From the NCBI RefSeq assembly GCF_006517395.1, contig NZ_VDCY01000002.1, positions 350,385 to 414,384 of the forward strand: a DNA stretch of 64,000 nucleotides, given 5' to 3'. Position numbers and translations under genes: made by a program. The notes beneath the pieces are model-generated. The model searched no databases. It had not been told where the DNA came from and worked only from the letters and a program-made list of their open reading frames with translations. This DNA comes from Terrilactibacillus laevilacticus. Its GTDB lineage: Bacteria; Bacillota; Bacilli; Bacillales; Sporolactobacillaceae. Shown here piece by piece: positions 25,688 to 33,900 of this stretch (position 1 is the stretch's first letter; every line of letters starts with the position of its first letter).

Positions 25688-28600
25688 GTGGGATCCTGGA
25701 TTAAATTTTCACTAAAGAATGCAGCAGTTATTATCATTGCAATGATTTTTATTACGGTAGGCGGCTTATATTCTATAAAAGCCATGAAAATGGAAGCTAT
25801 GCCAAATATTGATGTTCCTTATTTGGTCGTATCTATCCCATATGAAGGCGCAACACCTGAACAAGCCTTAGAAGACATTGGCAAACCTCTTGAACAATCA
25901 CTTTCTAATATTAATAAACTTAAAAATTTATACATTGAATCTCATAGTAATGTGGCCGTGGCAATCCTTGAATTTGATATGGATAAAAAAATGGAGGATG
26001 CGGAGAAAGACGTCACTACGTCTATTGCTTCAACAAACCTTCCAGATGGAGCAGGAAAGCCTCAAATACAAAAACAAGGCCCAGCTGCTATGCCAGTCTT
26101 TACTTTTTCTGTATCTGCTAAAGACGTCAGTTCATCCGATTTAACCCAGTTTGTGAACGAAGAACTCAAACCTACAATGGCACAAGTCGATGGTGTTGGT
26201 TCAATCGACATCTATGGCGATACTGACAAACAAATTAATATCACCCTTGATTCAAAAAAAATGAAACAAAAAGGAATCACCTATGATGCGGTTAAGCAAA
26301 CCATTCAAGCAAATAACTTCTCGTTTCCTGCTGGTCAAGTCGATATAAATCGTAAAACATTAAATGTTCAATCAGATTATAAACTACAATCATTAGAAGA
26401 CGTAAAAGCTATTGAACTCCTCGGTCAAGGGCCATCTGGTGTTCAAAAAGCTAAACTCTCTGATATTGCGAAAGTAATGTATGGTAGTAAAAAAGAGACG
26501 GTCTATACACGTTTAAACCAAAAACCCGCTATCCTTGTCGGACTTAAAGCACAAACGGGTGCCAATACGGTTGATATTGTCTCCGGAGCTAAGAAAAAGC
26601 TATCCGACCTCGATCTGCCTAAAGGCTACGAGATCACGCCGTTATCCGATAATGCAAAAGACATTAAACACTCTGTATACAGCATGCTTCGCGAAGTGCT
26701 ACTTGGAACTCTCTTTGCTGTTATCGTGACTTTTGTCTTCTTACGTAACATTCGAGCAACCATTGTGGCCGTCTTATCGATTCCGCTTTCGATACTTGCT
26801 GCCATGATAACAATGAAGTTTCTAGATTACAGCTTAAACATGATGACTCTTGCAGGTATTGCGGTTGCTGTCGGAAGGGTCATTGATGATTCAATTGTTG
26901 TGATTGAAAATATTTATCGCCGAACATCAACAAGTATTCAGCGAAGTGAACAAATGGTCTTAACTGCAGCTAAAGAAGTTGGCGGTGCAGTTACGTCGTC
27001 TACCTTAACGACCATTGCTGTATTTGGACCTTTGTCCTTTGTTCCAGGTGTTATTGGTAAATTTTTTGCACCATTCGGTATCACTGTCATTGTCGCACTT
27101 GCTTTCTCATTAATAGTTTCAATGACGATTGTGCCTCTTTTAGCCAAATTCTTCTTATTAAAGATCAAACATAAAGAGCAAAAAGAATCTTCTCTACACA
27201 AGTTCTACAAAGGAACTTTAAACGTAGCCTTGCGCCATAAAGCGATAACGATTATTTTTAGTATCATTGTTCTCGTCGGATCTTTTGCTCTAGTTCCAGC
27301 TATACCGAAAAACTTTATGCCGGCTGATAAGGCAACTTCGTATAAGTTAACAGCCGATCTTCCCATCGGATCGTCTCTATCAGAAACAAATAAGTTAGCT
27401 GAACATTTGGAAACGATCATTCAAAATGAAAAGCATGTGAAATATATACAAACCTATGTAAAAGGTGAAGCGATTAATCTCACCATTGACTTAAACAAAA
27501 GCATTACAGTCAATCAAAGTAAGTCTTTTGAAAAGCAAGTTCGAAATCAATTAAAATCCATTGATAAAGATACTCGTGTTTCTTTCACGCCAGTAGATAT
27601 CACAGGTGGAGACAATAGCTTTGCATTAATCGTAGATGGCAGCAATAAAGAGTCACTAGCCGAAGCCGGAGATAAAATTGTCAAGGAGCTAAAAGGGATT
27701 AACGGTCTTTCTAATATCAAAACCAATCTATCAGGTGTAGAACCTCAATTGAAATTGGACATTGATGGTGAAAAAGCTGCAGACAAAGGATTGAACCCAA
27801 TCGCGATTGCATCCTTTATTAGAAGTGTCGTTGCTGGAGAAAATGTGACTAACGCTCAAATGAATGGAAAAACAACGTCCGTTCAACTCGAACTCAGCCA
27901 TGACCCTATTCATTCAATCAAAAATCTTTCAGATCTTTCGATGACAAATAGTATGGGACAACAAATAAAAATTTCAGATGTGGCGACCTTTAATGAAAAA
28001 CCAGGTCCGTCAGGTTTGTATCGACTCAATCAACAAGAGTATGTTGAAGTGTCTGGTCGATTTACAACAGACAATGTATCCGGCGTTCAAGCCGAAATTG
28101 ACAAACACATGAAGTCGATCAAACTTCCGGCGGGTGTCAAAACACATTCCGAAGGATCCGCTCAAATGATGAATGAAGGAACAAATAATATGATGATTGC
28201 CATGGGCATCGCTGTTGTTCTCGTTTTCATTGTCATGTTAATCACGTTTGGTAATTTACTCGCACCCGTTGCGATTCTCACATCCTTGCCATTTATCTTT
28301 ACTGGCGGCTTACTTGGACTCTTTTTGACAAAAAAAGCACTTGGAATGCCTGCTCTCGTTGGTTTTCTCATGTTGATTGGTATCGTTGTCACGAACGCCA
28401 TTGTTCTTATGGACCGAGCTATTCAAAACGAGAAGAAAGGAATGCAATTAACGAGCGCTTTACTGGAAGCTGGTGTTACACGACTTCGTCCAATATTGAT
28501 GACTGCTTTAGCAACGATTGGCGCCCTCTTACCTCTTGCTTTATCAACAGAAGGTGGATTGATATCAAATGCTCTAGCGATTGTCGTTATCTCTGGTCTA

Positions 28601-28720
28601 CTCACATCAACGCTTTTAACACTCGTCATTGTTCCTACGGTGTATCACATTTTGAAATCAACAAAACAACGCTTATCAAGAAGAAATAAAAAGAATGACC
28701 AAAAAGAAGTGAGTGCCTAA
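25688..28720 (+). CDS. RND-superfamily efflux pump (AcrB/SwrC-like)
   Basis: 1010 aa with the two-fold RND layout. Helix 1 is near residue 10, and a large extracytoplasmic loop covers 40-330. Helices 2-6 contain RVIDDSIVVIENIYR, the helix-4 proton relay region. A second loop and helices 8-12 follow. It is related to HAE-1 pumps and to Bacillus SwrC (YerP), which exports surfactin. GTG at 25688 follows AGGGAG. No membrane-fusion protein gene is adjacent, as is usual for Gram-positive members. Together with the ABC exporter it forms a detoxification or secretion locus. Confidence 0.9.
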   Translation: MGSWIKFSLKNAAVIIIAMIFITVGGLYSIKAMKMEAMPNIDVPYLVVSIPYEGATPEQALEDIGKPLEQSLSNINKLKNLYIESHSNVAVAILEFDMDKKMEDAEKDVTTSIASTNLPDGAGKPQIQKQGPAAMPVFTFSVSAKDVSSSDLTQFVNEELKPTMAQVDGVGSIDIYGDTDKQINITLDSKKMKQKGITYDAVKQTIQANNFSFPAGQVDINRKTLNVQSDYKLQSLEDVKAIELLGQGPSGVQKAKLSDIAKVMYGSKKETVYTRLNQKPAILVGLKAQTGANTVDIVSGAKKKLSDLDLPKGYEITPLSDNAKDIKHSVYSMLREVLLGTLFAVIVTFVFLRNIRATIVAVLSIPLSILAAMITMKFLDYSLNMMTLAGIAVAVGRVIDDSIVVIENIYRRTSTSIQRSEQMVLTAAKEVGGAVTSSTLTTIAVFGPLSFVPGVIGKFFAPFGITVIVALAFSLIVSMTIVPLLAKFFLLKIKHKEQKESSLHKFYKGTLNVALRHKAITIIFSIIVLVGSFALVPAIPKNFMPADKATSYKLTADLPIGSSLSETNKLAEHLETIIQNEKHVKYIQTYVKGEAINLTIDLNKSITVNQSKSFEKQVRNQLKSIDKDTRVSFTPVDITGGDNSFALIVDGSNKESLAEAGDKIVKELKGINGLSNIKTNLSGVEPQLKLDIDGEKAADKGLNPIAIASFIRSVVAGENVTNAQMNGKTTSVQLELSHDPIHSIKNLSDLSMTNSMGQQIKISDVATFNEKPGPSGLYRLNQQEYVEVSGRFTTDNVSGVQAEIDKHMKSIKLPAGVKTHSEGSAQMMNEGTNNMMIAMGIAVVLVFIVMLITFGNLLAPVAILTSLPFIFTGGLLGLFLTKKALGMPALVGFLMLIGIVVTNAIVLMDRAIQNEKKGMQLTSALLEAGVTRLRPILMTALATIGALLPLALSTEGGLISNALAIVVISGLLTSTLLTLVIVPTVYHILKSTKQRLSRRNKKNDQKEVSA

Positions 28721-28723
28721 ACT

Positions 28724-28753
28724 AAAAACCGAGGATGATTCCTCGGTTTTTTA
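28724..28753 (+). terminator. Terminator of the RND pump gene
   Basis: AAAACCGAGGA/TCCTCGGTTTTTT, a perfect stem with a T6 tail, just after the stop. Confidence 0.92.
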
Positions 28754-28818
28754 TTAATATTGATCAATACAATTTTGGCCTTTCGTATAATGAAAGGCCT
28801 AAGCTTATGTATGTACCT

Positions 28819-29592
28819 TTATTTACTTAGTATAAATTTTGTCATTTTAGCTACAAGCTTTCTTGGTAAAAAGCTTGATGCCAAAGCCCCCACCTTGTTA
28901 AGCCCACCTGTTATGACCACTGTTTTCCCGCTCATTAAGGCATTGTAGCCTTTTTTAGCAACCCAGCTAGCATCTACAGGACGACTAAATAGTTTTGAAC
29001 CTTCAATATTAGCCGCTTGTCCAAAATTTGTTTTTGTAGGGCCAGGGCAAAGAACCGTTACTGTTACAGAACGATCGGAAAGCTCTTCAGCTAGAGCCTC
29101 TGAAAACGAGAGAACATAGGCTTTTGTCGCAAAATAGATCGCCATTAAAGGCCCTGGTTGAAATGCAGCGGTACTGGCCACATTCAGAATCTTACCTTTA
29201 TTTTCGATTAATGATGGCAAAAAGTAGTGTGTTAATTCAGTTAGTGCTCTTATATTTAACTGAATCATTTGGCTTTGTTTTTGGATATCTAATTCAATAA
29301 ATTCTCCGAACAGCCCAAAACCAGCATTATTAATAAGGATATCAATCCGAATGGATGCCTTCTCAACTATTTCGTATACCTCTTTTGCTGCACCGATTTG
29401 ACTTAAATCCTTCGAGATAATCGTCACATTTATGTCTTGGTAAGATTGTTTGATATCTTCTAGTTTTTTTTGATTTCTGGCTACAAGCACTAGATTATAA
29501 CCCTTACTTGAAAATAGTTTAACAAACTCATAACCTATCCCGCTTGTTGCTCCTGTAATAAGGACTGTATTATTCATCATAACCTCATTCAT
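28819..29592 (-). CDS. Short-chain dehydrogenase/reductase
   Basis: A 257-aa SDR. The cofactor motif is GATSGIG (about residues 13-19), NNAG lies near 90, catalytic Ser in VASTAAF and YFATK supplies Tyr and Lys. It groups with DltE/YqjQ-like SDRs of unknown substrate. The first ATG (29592) overlaps the stop of an alpha/beta-hydrolase remnant as ATGA, which argues for translational coupling in the ancestral operon. GAGG lies inside the reading frame just before a later ATG-ATG (29580, 29577), so the present start may be 12-15 bases downstream. Confidence 0.88.
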   Translation of the reverse strand: MNEVMMNNTVLITGATSGIGYEFVKLFSSKGYNLVLVARNQKKLEDIKQSYQDINVTIISKDLSQIGAAKEVYEIVEKASIRIDILINNAGFGLFGEFIELDIQKQSQMIQLNIRALTELTHYFLPSLIENKGKILNVASTAAFQPGPLMAIYFATKAYVLSFSEALAEELSDRSVTVTVLCPGPTKTNFGQAANIEGSKLFSRPVDASWVAKKGYNALMSGKTVVITGGLNKVGALASSFLPRKLVAKMTKFILSK

Positions 29593-29678
29593 TTTGACGT
29601 TTTTATTATCTTTTTAACTGCATCAACGACCTTTTCTGGAGCTTCAAAGGAGACAAAGTGCCCTATACCTGATGCCTT
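29589..29678 (-). pseudogene. C-terminal remnant of an alpha/beta-hydrolase
   Basis: Thirty codons, in frame with and directly after the TAA of the hydrolase at 29679, encode ASGIGHFVSFEAPEKVVDAV and end TSK-stop. GHFVSFEAPEKV is a typical alpha/beta-hydrolase C-terminus carrying the catalytic His. It has no start of its own. I infer that a second hydrolase gene was fused to, or deleted against, the upstream one, leaving only its tail. Confidence 0.7.
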
Positions 29679-30515
29679 TTAAGAGACCTCTATTTGGTCC
29701 TTCTCTTTATAGCGAACACCATCATACCTTTTTAACGGTCTTTCCTCAATAAAATCCATGATCATTTCGTTGAAGATATCTTTTCTCATCGTACTCAATG
29801 GATCGAACGCATCTTTGAACAGAGCGAGTGTACTATTTGGAATATTTTCAAATAAGATTTCAGAGCCTTTTCTTTCGTCTACCCCAACAACCTTTCTATC
29901 TCCTCCCATAACTAGAGTAGGAGCAGAAATATGCTTTAATTCAGAAGTATGATTAGGGAAATGATGAGCCTTAGCCATGATAAGCGTCTTCTTATCAATA
30001 CTAAACGAGTCATCTAAAATTTTTTTAGTGTATTCATCATTCTTATAGACTTTCATCATTAAGTTGAGTAACGTTTTATAAGACAATCTTTTAAAAATAA
30101 ATATGGACAATTTTAGAACCCACCCAGAAACAAGTGTTGGTATTTCACTATATCCATTCGATAAAATCAAATGCTTGATATAATGGCTATACTTAATGGC
30201 AAATAATTGAGCTGTTACTGATCCTTGAGATAAACCGACGATATTAATTTTCTTAATTCCTAATTCATCAAGAAAATATTTTACATCTTCAGCCATTAGA
30301 TAAGGATCAAACACATCATTTGGAAATACTCTAGACGTACCGCCATGACCTCTCAAATCCATCATGATCATTTTATGTTTTTTAGGAAAATACTCCATTT
30401 GAGGAGCCCACATCTTCCAACTACCTCCTAATCCATGTAGGAATAAAATAGGCTCCCCTTCTCCTCTTACTTCATAATGTATATTAATTCCATTAGTAAA
30501 TACATCTGGCATCAT
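29679..30515 (-). CDS. Alpha/beta-fold hydrolase lacking the usual catalytic His
   Basis: 278 aa. The oxyanion motif is FLHGLGGSWKMW and the nucleophile elbow is VGLSQGSV. The acid Asp lies in MGGDRKV. Where relatives have AGHDPLSTM, this protein has DAFDPLSTM, so the triad His appears replaced by Phe. The codon is TTC, two changes from CAC or CAT. A His-containing hydrolase tail follows in the same frame after a TAA. Start ATG-ATG at 30515 follows GGAGGGTAAG. The enzyme may be inactive or use another residue. It is transcribed toward the SDR. Confidence 0.82.
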   Translation of the reverse strand: MMPDVFTNGINIHYEVRGEGEPILFLHGLGGSWKMWAPQMEYFPKKHKMIMMDLRGHGGTSRVFPNDVFDPYLMAEDVKYFLDELGIKKINIVGLSQGSVTAQLFAIKYSHYIKHLILSNGYSEIPTLVSGWVLKLSIFIFKRLSYKTLLNLMMKVYKNDEYTKKILDDSFSIDKKTLIMAKAHHFPNHTSELKHISAPTLVMGGDRKVVGVDERKGSEILFENIPNSTLALFKDAFDPLSTMRKDIFNEMIMDFIEERPLKRYDGVRYKEKDQIEVS

Positions 30516-30830
30516 CTTACCCTCCTTTTAGCAAAATCAAGAATCATCTTTCATCAATTGCTACATCCACGAAGGCATCACCATGTTTTTCTGGAATCAA
30601 ACTCCGGAATATGGGACTTAATATTAAGGACCCTTTCCATTATTGGTTAAAATAATTTATAAAATTCAGACATATTAGTTATTCTATTTTTGATTGATAA
30701 ATCCCTCTTTTTTATTGGAAAGTTTTATGAACCAACTGAGAACACTCGCGACTTCAGTCGTAAGAGGTTCAATCGTAAACTATAATAAAAGAGCAGTCTC
30801 TTTAAAACAGCTCCAATCACCCTGCATAGG
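30516..30830. other. Intergenic stretch holding a TnpB-guide-like hairpin
   Basis: No gene is supported. Around 30735-30770 the sequence ACTCGCGACTTCAGTCG followed by TAAGAGGTTCAA resembles the 3' end of IS605-type right ends and TnpB guide RNAs as I remember them. No TnpB ORF is next to it. Confidence 0.4.
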
Positions 30831-31238
30831 TTATTTAATAATCAGAACGGGACATTTCACTCGTTTAGCCACTTTATGACTGACACTTCCTAACACCATT
30901 TCCTGCAATGAATTTAAACCACGACTACCAACAATGACAAGATCAAATTGTCGACTATTAGCATAGGTTACAATCGTTGGTCCTGGCTCACCATGCTCTA
31001 TCTTTATGTCATATGAAACATGAGCCTTTTTAAAGGCACTTTCTACTTCCTTCAATCTTTTTTCTCTTTCTTCTTTCAGATCGGGATTCAAAACTTCGGA
31101 TTTTACTTTCGAAAGATCTATAACGTGAATGATTTTTACACTCGCATTCGAATTTAGAGATGCCATTTGAATGGCATGTTTTGCTGCTCTTTTCGCATTC
31201 TCTGAACCATCTACAGCAAGCAAGATTTTCTCATACAC
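30831..31238 (-). CDS. Universal stress protein, UspA family
   Basis: 135 aa, a single Usp domain. The N-terminal ILLAVDGSENA gives the nucleotide-contacting Asp. The ATP-binding motif G-x2-G-x9-G-S is visible in GSRGLNSLQEMVLGSVS near residues 104-120, so it is the ATP-binding type. The C-terminal strand CPVLIIK is typical. GTG at 31238 follows GGGAGAG. It is a monocistronic cytosolic stress protein with no obvious partner. Confidence 0.92.
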   Translation of the reverse strand: MYEKILLAVDGSENAKRAAKHAIQMASLNSNASVKIIHVIDLSKVKSEVLNPDLKEEREKRLKEVESAFKKAHVSYDIKIEHGEPGPTIVTYANSRQFDLVIVGSRGLNSLQEMVLGSVSHKVAKRVKCPVLIIK

Positions 31239-31534
31239 TTAAATCTCTCCCTCACTTTTATTCACCTTTCTATATCTATCCAATATCATTATATCGCATC
31301 TATTTCATTTTTTCGTAAAAATAAACTGAAATTTTCATAATGTGCCTAATTTTATAATTAAACGTCATGATAAGGGGTTTTTCGCATAGGTTAGTATATA
31401 AGGAGGTTTTTTATTGCTACTATCTGTTATTACTTCAATAATTTGTCTAGATTATTCATAATTAATGACCATGTCGTTGGTCATATTTGACAAATTGTCG
31501 GAAATGACAGACAATTAAATCAAAAGGAGGAGAA
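31239..31534. other. Intergenic leader region between uspA and the sugar porter
   Basis: Two inverted repeats precede the porter's ribosome site: ATGACCA-TGTCG-TTGGTCAT near 31465-31484 and ATTGTC-N10-GACAAT near 31494-31515. They could be operators or leader hairpins; no family is recognised. Confidence 0.45.
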
Positions 31535-31629
31535 ATGATATCAGAAATAATAAAAAAATAAATACGACAAAGCAGGTAGATGCCGACTCGGACACGGATA
31601 GGCGACTTGGGCATAAAGGTTACTTACGT

Positions 31630-33015
31630 ATGATTACGTTAGTCTCGACTTTCGGAGGGCTTCTCTTCGGTTACGACACTGGCGTCATTAACGGAGCATT
31701 ACCTTATATGGCTCAAGCCGATCAGCTTAATCTCAACTCTTTTACTGAAGGACTTGTTGCAAGTTCGCTCCTATTTGGTGCTGCTTTCGGAGCTGTTTTT
31801 AGTGGCAGGTTAGCCGATAAAAAAGGGCGACGAAAGGTCATCTTATACCTTGCCATCTTGTTTCTAGTCACAACTCTTGGCTGTACTTTTGCGCCAAATG
31901 TTCCTGTGATGGTTGGTTTTAGATTTCTACTCGGGTTAGCTGTTGGCGGTGCCTCAGTTACCGTTCCAACATTTTTAGCTGAAATCTCGCCAATGGAACG
32001 TAGGGGCCAAATAGTTTCACAGAATGAGTTAATGATTGTAACGGGACAGCTTTTGGCCTATATATTCAACGCGATCATTGGTAATACACTCGATGGTAAT
32101 AACCACGTCTGGCGTTACATGTTGGTCATCGCCACCTTGCCAGCTATTTTCTTGTGGATAGGCATGTATATCGTTCCAGAAAGCCCACGTTGGTATGCCT
32201 CTAAAGGTAAGATGGGCGCAGCACTACGTGTACTTCGAAAAGTGCGCCAGGAAAAAAGTGCTAAAGCAGAGATCATTAAAATTAAGGAATCCATTAATGA
32301 AGAATCTAAAATAGTGAAGGTGACATTAAGGGATCTAAATGAACCATGGATACGACGTATTCTTTTTCTAGGAATTGGTATCGCCATTGTACAGCAAATT
32401 ACTGGTGTAAACTCCATTATGTATTATGGAACAAAAATCCTTCGGGATGCTGGTTTTACTACAAAAGTTGCTCTTATTGGTAATATTGCCAATGGTGTTA
32501 TTTCAGTTGTTGCCGTTCTTATTGGCATTCTACTGTTAGGTAAAGTTGGTCGTCGTCCAATGTTATTAGTTGGTTTCATTGGAACAACGTTATCTCACTT
32601 ACTGATTGGTATTTTTTCTCTCACTTTGGATGGAACCACCATTTTACCATATGTTGTTCTTTCACTTACTGTTCTATTCCTTGGTTTCCAGCAAGGAGCG
32701 ATTGCTCCAGTCACATGGCTCATGCTATCCGAAATCTTCCCTCAAAAACTTAGAGGTCTTGGAATGGGAGTATGTGTTTTCTGTCTATGGACAACGAACT
32801 TTCTCATTGGTTTGGTTTTCCCGATACTACTCGATAAGATTGGATTATCCACAACGTTCTTCGTTTTCTTTGTGTTAAGTTTAGGGGCTTTTGTATTTGT
32901 AAAAAAATATTTACCAGAAACCCATGGACGCACATTAGAACAAGTGGAGAATTATTTCCGTCGTGCACATAAAAATCGAATTGTCCGGAAAGCCAAGGTC
33001 AACGAAAGCAGTTAA
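31630..33015 (+). CDS. MFS sugar:proton symporter (sugar porter family)
   Basis: 461 aa from ATG at 31630, with 12 predicted helices. Sugar-porter signatures are GGLLFGYDTGVINGAL at the start, GRLADKKGRR (motif A), VPESPRWYASKG after helix 6, QQITGVNSIMYYG in helix 7 and PETHGRTLEQVE at the end. It resembles B. subtilis IolT/YdjK-like transporters. The ATG at 31630 keeps helix 1 and has a weak AAAGG site. A much better start (AAAAGGAGG-AGAA-ATG at 31535) is out of frame after a run of seven A residues; one extra A would fuse it in frame. The sugar is unknown and no catabolic genes are adjacent. Confidence 0.88.
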   Translation: MITLVSTFGGLLFGYDTGVINGALPYMAQADQLNLNSFTEGLVASSLLFGAAFGAVFSGRLADKKGRRKVILYLAILFLVTTLGCTFAPNVPVMVGFRFLLGLAVGGASVTVPTFLAEISPMERRGQIVSQNELMIVTGQLLAYIFNAIIGNTLDGNNHVWRYMLVIATLPAIFLWIGMYIVPESPRWYASKGKMGAALRVLRKVRQEKSAKAEIIKIKESINEESKIVKVTLRDLNEPWIRRILFLGIGIAIVQQITGVNSIMYYGTKILRDAGFTTKVALIGNIANGVISVVAVLIGILLLGKVGRRPMLLVGFIGTTLSHLLIGIFSLTLDGTTILPYVVLSLTVLFLGFQQGAIAPVTWLMLSEIFPQKLRGLGMGVCVFCLWTTNFLIGLVFPILLDKIGLSTTFFVFFVLSLGAFVFVKKYLPETHGRTLEQVENYFRRAHKNRIVRKAKVNESS

Positions 33016-33051
33016 CAATATCGCTGATATGATTTATGAATAATACTATCT

Positions 33052-33080
33052 AAAGGAGCTGTAAATCAGCTCCTTTTTTC
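33052..33080 (+). terminator. Terminator of the sugar porter
   Basis: AAAGGAGCTG/CAGCTCCTTTTTT, a perfect stem with TAAAT loop and a T6 tail, 36 bases past the stop. Confidence 0.92.
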
Positions 33081-33165
33081 TGTCTCATTCTTTTAGCCTC
33101 GCATCGTCCTTCGATCAAATCTACTCTCCATTAACCTTATCTCATTCTTGTCTTTGTATCTATAA

Positions 33166-33319
33166 GTGCGTGTTCAAAAAGGTGGCAAATTAGAAGCAAG
33201 AAGATCAAGGCGGCGCTGTTTTGAGGACCGGAATGTAGGTTTTTGCTACATGAGGACCGGAAAAACAAGCCAACGCCGAGATTCGTAGCTTATCATTTGG
33301 TGACTTTTTGAACAACCTC
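33166..33319. mobile_element. MITE-like element copy G (154 bp, hairpin form)
   Basis: GTGCGTGTTCAAAAAGGTGG to CTTTTTGAACAACCTC with perfect duplication TATAA (33161-33165, 33320-33324). It matches copies D and F except for a few bases. Confidence 0.92.
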
Positions 33320-33430
33320 TATAAGTATTAAAGTAAGATTCATAAATTTGGCGAGCTAATACCTATGCTTTTCAACACTAATTTTTATTTTAAAAAATCT
33401 AAAAGTTAGACAAATTGTAAAATTAACTAA

Positions 33431-33459
33431 TTGACTGGCAGGTTATTTACCACTATAAT
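33431..33459 (+). promoter_or_regulatory. Sigma-A promoter of the amt operon
   Basis: TTGACT, 17 bases, TATAAT. The start site should lie near 33466. Confidence 0.88.
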
Positions 33460-33475
33460 GTTAGTAAATCTGACA
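33459..33475. promoter_or_regulatory. GlnR/TnrA box over the amt operon start site
   Basis: TGTTAGTAAATCTGACA matches TGTNA-N7-TNACA exactly. It overlaps the last base of the -10 and the start site, a position suited to repression under nitrogen excess. Confidence 0.82.
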
Positions 33476-33496
33476 TAGAACTTTGAGGTGTCGAAA

Positions 33497-33895
33497 ATGA
33501 TCTTGCATAAAGACTTAGATACTCATTATCAAAGACCTGTTATTAGTCATTTGGCATTATTAGAACATATTAAAATGTCGAAGAAACAGGAAATAGAAGA
33601 TATTAAAAACAAAATCAGTCAATATCAAAATAAGAAAAAGGCTGAAGAAGCTTTTTATAATACCTTATCGCCCATTAGGAAATTTTTCGCTGGCCGACCA
33701 CCATGCCATCATCTTGCCGTAGAGCATATCGTCCATGTGAAAGAACGGAGCAAACAAATTGATGCTTTGAACCAACAAATTTTAGAGTTAGATCGTGCGA
33801 TTAAACTTCTTAGCAACGGGGCATCTTTAAACCATATTGAATTTTCTAGCAAAATAGATGAAGAAATAAGATTATATACTAAATCGGAGGATTAA
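33497..33895 (+). CDS. Coiled-coil protein encoded upstream of the ammonium transporter
   Basis: 132 aa with no family I recognise. Residues 30-55 and 80-105 are charged heptad-like helices (KKQEIEDIKNKISQYQNKK and KERSKQIDALNQQILELDRA). Between them lies a conserved-looking Pro/His stretch, IRKFFAGRPPCHHLAVEHIVH. No signal peptide or membrane segment is visible. ATG at 33497 follows GAGGTG by 6 bases; the GTG at 33488 is inside that site. It sits between the GlnR box and amtB, 5 bases before amtB, in the place where many operons have glnK, but it has no PII features. A role linked to ammonium uptake is an inference. Confidence 0.72.
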   Translation: MILHKDLDTHYQRPVISHLALLEHIKMSKKQEIEDIKNKISQYQNKKKAEEAFYNTLSPIRKFFAGRPPCHHLAVEHIVHVKERSKQIDALNQQILELDRAIKLLSNGASLNHIEFSSKIDEEIRLYTKSED

Positions 33896-33900
33896 CATCA

